The notes under the pieces are model-generated. The model ran no database searches, was not told where the DNA came from, and saw only the letters and a program-made list of their open reading frames with translations. The translations under genes and the position numbers were made by a program. A stretch of 9,102 nt of DNA from an uncultured Clostridia bacterium. GTDB lineage: Bacteria > Bacillota > Clostridia > Christensenellales > Borkfalkiaceae. Positions within the stretch are counted from its first letter, which is position 1. Every line of letters starts with the position of its first letter. This document shows positions 6,274-9,102 of the stretch, piece after piece. The stretch lies in contig CANRIY010000063.1 of NCBI GenBank assembly GCA_947630775.1, forward strand, positions 1-9,102, written 5' to 3'.

Positions 6274-7959
6274 ATGTTGGGTAACACAATTCTGACCCCC
6301 GTCACCCTTTGGCGGGACTTCGACGAATCCCTTCCCATGGACGAAGAGATCCTTTCCGAAGAAAAACAGGGGGAGACCGTCGTGCGGAAGATCGCGATCT
6401 CGGGGAGGGCGACGGAAAAGGGACGCGTCCGTATCTATATGGAGCTCTATGCGCCCGATAAGGACGAATATCCCGCCGTCATGGTCCTCTTCGAGGCGGG
6501 GCATTCCTTCGACCGCGAATTTATCGGCCGCTATGTGCGGCAGGGATACGGCGTCTTGTGCGTGGATTACTGCGGGGACCTCGGCGACGGGGCGCCCCAT
6601 ACCGTCTATCCCGAAGATATCGCCTATGCCAACTATCTCCGCGCGGGGGATCATCTCTACTATGCGGAACCGTCCGCCCGCGAAACGAGCTGGTTCGAAT
6701 GGGCCGCCGTCGCGCGGTATGCGGCGCGCTACCTTTCGGAACATCCCGAGATCACCAAGTTCGGCGGGATCGGGCTGAGGACGGGCGGGGAAGTCCTCTT
6801 CAAGATCGCTCCCTATGCGTCTCTGTCCTGCATGATCTCCGTCTGCGCGGCGGGCTGGCTCGCCTACCGCGATATGGAGCGCTTCGGCGAGGGGGAGACC
6901 CACTCCTTCAACGCGGAGCGGCACCGCTTTATTGCGGGGATCGACTCGCAGAGCTACGCTCCCTATATCAAGTGCCCCGTGCTCCTTCTCTCCGCGATCA
7001 ACGACAGTAAATATAATTACGAACGCGTATACGACACTTTCCGCCAGATCAACCCCGAGGTGGAAAAGGCGATCCTGTTCTCCGCCCACGGGAACGGGCT
7101 CATCGGCTCCCATTCCCTGTACGATATCGACCTGTTTCTCGGCAAATATCTCATGGGGCGGTCGGTGTTCATCAGCCGTCCGATCGACGTCGAGATCGCC
7201 GAGGACACGGAAGGGCGTCTCGTCGCAAAGGGAAAATTCGACGAAAGGGGGGAGATCGAGGACTTCGGCGTCTTCTTCACCGAAAAGGTGACGGGCGGCG
7301 GCTCGCGGGACTGGACGCGGGTGCTCGGGAAGAAAGATCTCCTGAACGGCAGCACAGGGATCGTGCCCGTCTCCCTCTACAAGAGCTGTAAGCGGGCACT
7401 CATCTACTCTTTTGTAAAGTATTCCAACAACTTTTCGGTCACTTCGAAGATCCTCGAAGTGTCCCCCTCGAAGGACTATGCCAACAGCCGTCCCAAGACG
7501 CGCGTTCTCTACACGAATGCGGACGGGCGGAATGTCTTTACGGGCTACCGCCTGAGGGAGCATTCCATCGCCGATTGCTTCCATTCCGAAAAAGAGGCGG
7601 GCGTGAGATTGCTCCCCGGGTACGGCGGGATCATGGGGCTCACTTCGGACGTCGGCATGATCAGCTACCGCGTGGGGGAACAGGGCTACGAACCGCCCGC
7701 GGGCGCCGCGTTCGGCTTCGATGCATGGTGCGCCGAAACGGGAACGCTCACGGTGACCTTTTTCCGCAACTCCGATCTTCAAAAGGGGTACTCCGTGACC
7801 CTCCGCGTCGAGGGCGGCGGGAAATGGAAGAACTTCTTCTTCGGCGCCGAGGACTTCAAACAGGAGGGCGGCGCGGCGCTCGAAGATTTTTCGGAGATGT
7901 TCGCCGTTCTCTTCGAGGGGAAGGGAGAGATCCTCATCAACAACGTGCTATGGATCTGA
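6274..7959 (+). CDS. Alpha/beta-hydrolase-like protein with C-terminal beta domains, unusual nucleophile site
   Basis: I do not recognise a named family. Residues about 35-290 read as an alpha/beta hydrolase of the acetyl-xylan-esterase/dipeptidyl-peptidase type: VMVLFEAGH after the first strands, GYGVLCVDYCGD, then the elbow GIGLRTGGE (165-173), an acid-loop LLLSAINDS (D244) and a late histidine (H272 or H280). In the G-x-S-x-G elbow (G167-L-R-T-G171) the Ser position is Arg169, and Thr170 is the only nearby hydroxyl. Residues about 295-400 and 400-561 look beta-rich; the last part resembles a carbohydrate-binding jelly roll (FGFDAWCAETGTLTVTFF, ending ILINNVLWI). There is no signal peptide, so it is predicted cytoplasmic. 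It starts 9 nt after sbcC and overlaps the next gene by 10 nt. It may be a divergent esterase/peptidase or a non-catalytic binding protein; the substrate is unknown. Confidence 0.75.
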   Translation: MLGNTILTPVTLWRDFDESLPMDEEILSEEKQGETVVRKIAISGRATEKGRVRIYMELYAPDKDEYPAVMVLFEAGHSFDREFIGRYVRQGYGVLCVDYCGDLGDGAPHTVYPEDIAYANYLRAGDHLYYAEPSARETSWFEWAAVARYAARYLSEHPEITKFGGIGLRTGGEVLFKIAPYASLSCMISVCAAGWLAYRDMERFGEGETHSFNAERHRFIAGIDSQSYAPYIKCPVLLLSAINDSKYNYERVYDTFRQINPEVEKAILFSAHGNGLIGSHSLYDIDLFLGKYLMGRSVFISRPIDVEIAEDTEGRLVAKGKFDERGEIEDFGVFFTEKVTGGGSRDWTRVLGKKDLLNGSTGIVPVSLYKSCKRALIYSFVKYSNNFSVTSKILEVSPSKDYANSRPKTRVLYTNADGRNVFTGYRLREHSIADCFHSEKEAGVRLLPGYGGIMGLTSDVGMISYRVGEQGYEPPAGAAFGFDAWCAETGTLTVTFFRNSDLQKGYSVTLRVEGGGKWKNFFFGAEDFKQEGGAALEDFSEMFAVLFEGKGEILINNVLWI

Positions 7960-8141
7960 GCGAACTTTCGGCGGGAACGGTCGTAGAGACCAAAAAACCG
8001 CATGCCTGCGGCGGGACGCTCTGGGAGATCGTCCGCACGGGCGCAGATAAAAAAATCAAATGCAAAAAATGCGGCAGGATCCTCGTGCTCCTGCCCGACG
8101 AGCTCAGAAAACGGGTTCGCCGTATTGTGGAGGAAACGTGA
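7950..8141 (+). CDS. DUF951 family small zinc-ribbon-like protein
   Basis: This 63-residue protein matches the DUF951 family of Bacillota, whose function is unknown. The family pattern is visible: VVETKKPHACGG (residues 11-22), WEIVRTGADKKIKC (25-38) and KKCGRILVLLPDEL. C20, C38 and C41, with H18, could bind one metal ion, so a zinc-ribbon-like fold is inferred. Basic residues are abundant in the C-terminal helix (LRKRVRRIV), which would allow nucleic-acid binding, but that is a guess. The open frame runs far upstream inside the hydrolase gene; ATG 7950 is chosen because the family begins only a few residues before the VVE motif. It overlaps the hydrolase stop by 10 nt, with only a weak ribosome site, which suggests translational coupling. 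Its stop overlaps the next start (GTGA). Confidence 0.9.
   Translation: MDLSELSAGTVVETKKPHACGGTLWEIVRTGADKKIKCKKCGRILVLLPDELRKRVRRIVEET
8129..8133 (+). promoter_or_regulatory. Ribosome binding site for the GTG start of lepB
   Basis: GGAGG lies 4 nt before the GTG at 8138. The frame is open back to an ATG at 8060, but the residues encoded there (QKMRQDPRAP...) only shadow the DUF951 gene, while the GTG start gives a normal short cytoplasmic tail before the membrane segment. Confidence 0.7.
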
Positions 8142-8758
8142 CGCGTCCCGGACTTCTGACGAGACCGAAAAGGAAGAATCTGCTCTTTCCCATTCTGTGT
8201 TCCGTCCTGCTCATCATCGTTCTGCTTCTCATCATTGCGGAATTCCGTTTTGTGAGGAGATACACGCCCGTCTGCGTGGAGGGAAGATCCATGCTCAACA
8301 CCCTTCAGGACGGAGACTGGCTGTATGCGGACGGCGAGCGGACGCCTTGCCGCGGCGACATCGTCATCGTCGACGTGCGCGACTTTAAGAATGCTTCGGG
8401 AAAGAACGTATTCAGCGAGAACATCTCCTTTATCGTTAAGCGCGTCATCGCAGAGGAAGGGGATACGATCTTCGCTTCGGGCGGAAAAGTCTTTTTACGC
8501 CGCGCGGGAGAGCAGGATTTCTTCCCGCTCGACGAACCGTATGCAAACGGCAGGACGAACGATTTCGACCTCGTCACCGTCGGCGAAGGGGAGCTGTTCG
8601 TCATGGGGGACAACCGACGGGAGAGCGACGATTCGAGAAGGTTCGGCGCCGTGCCCGCATCCTATGTGACGGGCGTGGTCCCGCAGTGGTCGCTCGACTA
8701 TAAGGGCGCCATCACGGGCTGGGAAAATTTCAGGGAAAGCATTCGCGATCTGTTTTAA
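8138..8758 (+). CDS. lepB: Signal peptidase I (type I leader peptidase)
   Basis: This 206-residue membrane protease removes signal peptides from exported proteins on the outer face of the membrane. A short basic N-terminus (TRPKRKN) is followed by one hydrophobic helix at about residues 15-34. The family boxes then follow in order: EGRSMLNTL with nucleophile Ser51, the general-base region FIVKRVIAEEGD with Lys101, and GDNRRESDDSR (157-167), which closes the active site. The first box usually reads SMxPTL; here Asn54 replaces the Pro. The length fits the compact S26 enzymes of Gram-positive bacteria (about 180-200 residues). The start is a GTG that overlaps the DUF951 stop by 4 nt (GTGA), with GGAGG just upstream. 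It is the last gene of the predicted operon. No clear rho-independent terminator with a T-run follows it. Confidence 0.94.
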   Translation: MTRPGLLTRPKRKNLLFPILCSVLLIIVLLLIIAEFRFVRRYTPVCVEGRSMLNTLQDGDWLYADGERTPCRGDIVIVDVRDFKNASGKNVFSENISFIVKRVIAEEGDTIFASGGKVFLRRAGEQDFFPLDEPYANGRTNDFDLVTVGEGELFVMGDNRRESDDSRRFGAVPASYVTGVVPQWSLDYKGAITGWENFRESIRDLF

Positions 8759-8770
8759 GGGGTGACAGCT

Positions 8771-8918
8771 CCTCAGGATGACGCGGTTGAAGGGGGACGG
8801 GCAGACGCGGAGCCGAGGGAGGCCTCATTCCGAGCCCCGCAAGGGGCGAGCGAATCCCCTCATAAGTACGGACGCCCATGGGTCTATGAGATCCGCTCGG
8901 CTTCGCCTCGGGATGAGG
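8771..8918. repeat. Pair of diverged 13-bp direct repeats (CCTCRGGATGASG)
   Basis: CCTCAGGATGACG at 8771-8783 and CCTCGGGATGAGG at 8906-8918 match at 11 of 13 positions. Between them lies an imperfect inverted pair, GCGGAGCCGAG (8807-8817) and CTCGGCTTCGC (8896-8906), matching at 10 of 11 positions. Together they could bound one repeat unit of about 150 bp. Confidence 0.5.
8834..8847. repeat. Small hairpin with GCAA tetraloop
   Basis: GCCCC (8834-8838) and GGGGC (8843-8847) form a perfect 5-bp stem around GCAA, a stable GNRA-type loop if transcribed on the plus strand. No T-run follows, so it is not called a terminator. Confidence 0.5.
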
Positions 8919-8931
8919 ACAGGAGCCCTTG

Positions 8932-8965
8932 CTTCCCCTTGTAGGGGAAGTACCCGCGTAGCGGG
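8932..8965. repeat. Two adjacent perfect hairpins
   Basis: CTTCCCCT (8932-8939) pairs with AGGGGAAG (8943-8950) around a 3-base loop, an 8-bp stem. Two bases later CCCGC (8953-8957) pairs with GCGGG (8961-8965) around GTA. Adjacent compact palindromes of this type are typical of REP/BIME-like intergenic repeats. Neither is followed by T's. Confidence 0.6.
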
Positions 8966-8970
8966 GGATA

Positions 8971-9001
8971 GGGTTTTCGGAAACACGGCGTCAGAAAACC
9001 C
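8971..9001. repeat. Inverted repeat, 8-bp arms
   Basis: GGGTTTTC at 8971-8978 and GAAAACCC at 8994-9001 are perfect inverted repeats separated by 15 bases. Confidence 0.5.
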
Positions 9002-9032
9002 CTCAGTCGCGCAAGGGCAACGCGCCAGCTCA

Positions 9033-9075
9033 GGCGGAAAAGGCTTCAAAAATAGAATGGTCGCCTTTTCCCGCC
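9033..9075. repeat. Inverted repeat, 12-bp arms with one bulge
   Basis: GGCGGAAAAGGC (9033-9044) pairs with GCCTTTTCCCGCC (9063-9075) apart from a single extra C, leaving an 18-base AT-rich loop. It is the longest stem in the region and could be a structured RNA or the palindromic end of a repeat unit. Confidence 0.55.
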
Positions 9076-9077
9076 AT

Positions 9078-9097
9078 CCCTAAGGAAGGACCCTAAG
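9078..9097. repeat. Two 7-bp direct repeats at the window edge
   Basis: CCCTAAG occurs at 9078-9084 and 9091-9097, 13 bases apart. The window ends 5 bases later, so it cannot be seen whether this is a longer tandem array. Confidence 0.35.
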
Positions 9098-9102
9098 AGG
9101 GG

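Larger units (their letters stand above)
8759..9102. repeat. Gene-free intergenic region dense in hairpins and short repeats
   Basis: These 344 bases hold no convincing gene: the short open frames (60-101 codons) overlap each other on both strands, lack good ribosome sites and have low-complexity products. Instead there are at least five hairpins and two sets of direct repeats, listed separately. On the minus strand, two segments read CSTCATCCYGAGG, one of them leading into a GGATCTCA-like end. This resembles REP-like intergenic elements found in many copies in gut Firmicutes genomes; that comparison is from memory, not a search. The element appears to run off the right edge of the window. 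Confidence 0.55.

Noticed and set aside
6187..7782. 531-codon open frame on the minus strand
   Set aside because: It is antisense to the hydrolase-like gene and the sbcC end. The product is a charged, motif-free sequence, while the plus strand has clear fold features and tight operon spacing.
8762..9083. Short open frames of 60-101 codons on both strands after lepB
   Set aside because: They overlap one another, have no credible ribosome sites and sit on hairpins and repeats.
9078..9102. Possible CRISPR or tandem array start from repeated CCCTAAG
   Set aside because: Only two 7-bp copies with a 6-bp gap are visible, too short for CRISPR repeats and spacers.
1..9102. Possible defence island or mobile element around sbcCD
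   Set aside because: No integrase, transposase, toxin or defence-family gene is present. sbcD and sbcC have the motifs and coupling of the housekeeping complex, and base use is even along the window.

Overview
The window looks like chromosome of a GC-rich, endospore-forming Bacillota, most likely class Clostridia. The evidence is a sporulation sigma factor with the exact SigG/SigF-type helix-turn-helix, a YlmC/YmxH sporulation protein directly behind it, a DnaD-type primosomal protein, and a DUF951 gene. DnaD and DUF951 are typical of low-GC Gram-positive relatives, but here codon use is strongly GC-rich. That is why long open frames lie antisense to almost every real gene. The genus cannot be told from the sequence. 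No phage, IS element, CRISPR array, tRNA or rRNA was seen.

Layout. (1) 2-619, plus strand: the 3' end of a late sporulation sigma factor gene (probably sigG) followed by ylmC, closed by a GC-rich bidirectional terminator at about 619-645. (2) 694-2400, minus strand: one large DnaD-family gene, tail-to-tail with ylmC. Its product has three DnaD-like repeats and ends in a stretch that looks like the helicase-binding N-terminus of the DnaI/DnaC loader, without the AAA+ ATPase. (3) 2401-2542: a short divergent control region in which the two predicted -10 boxes abut back to back. (4) 2543-8758, plus strand: a tightly packed run of five genes, sbcD, sbcC, an alpha/beta-hydrolase-like gene, a DUF951 gene and a signal peptidase I gene, with overlaps of 4, 10 and 4 nt and one 9-nt gap, so very probably one operon. 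(5) 8759-9102: no credible gene, but dense hairpins and short repeats resembling an intergenic repeat element.

How the genes may work together. SbcD (nuclease) and SbcC (ABC-type ATPase) form the SbcCD complex, which opens and trims hairpins and blocked DNA ends. The DnaD-family protein, transcribed divergently from overlapping promoters, belongs to replication initiation or restart. The last three operon genes have no obvious DNA-repair role, and their coupling to sbcCD is positional only.

The points most worth a second look are the DnaD-DnaI fusion without an ATPase, the SbcC with no CxxC zinc hook, the hydrolase-like protein with Arg where the Ser nucleophile should be, and the repeat-rich 3' end. 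None of these by itself proves a new system.
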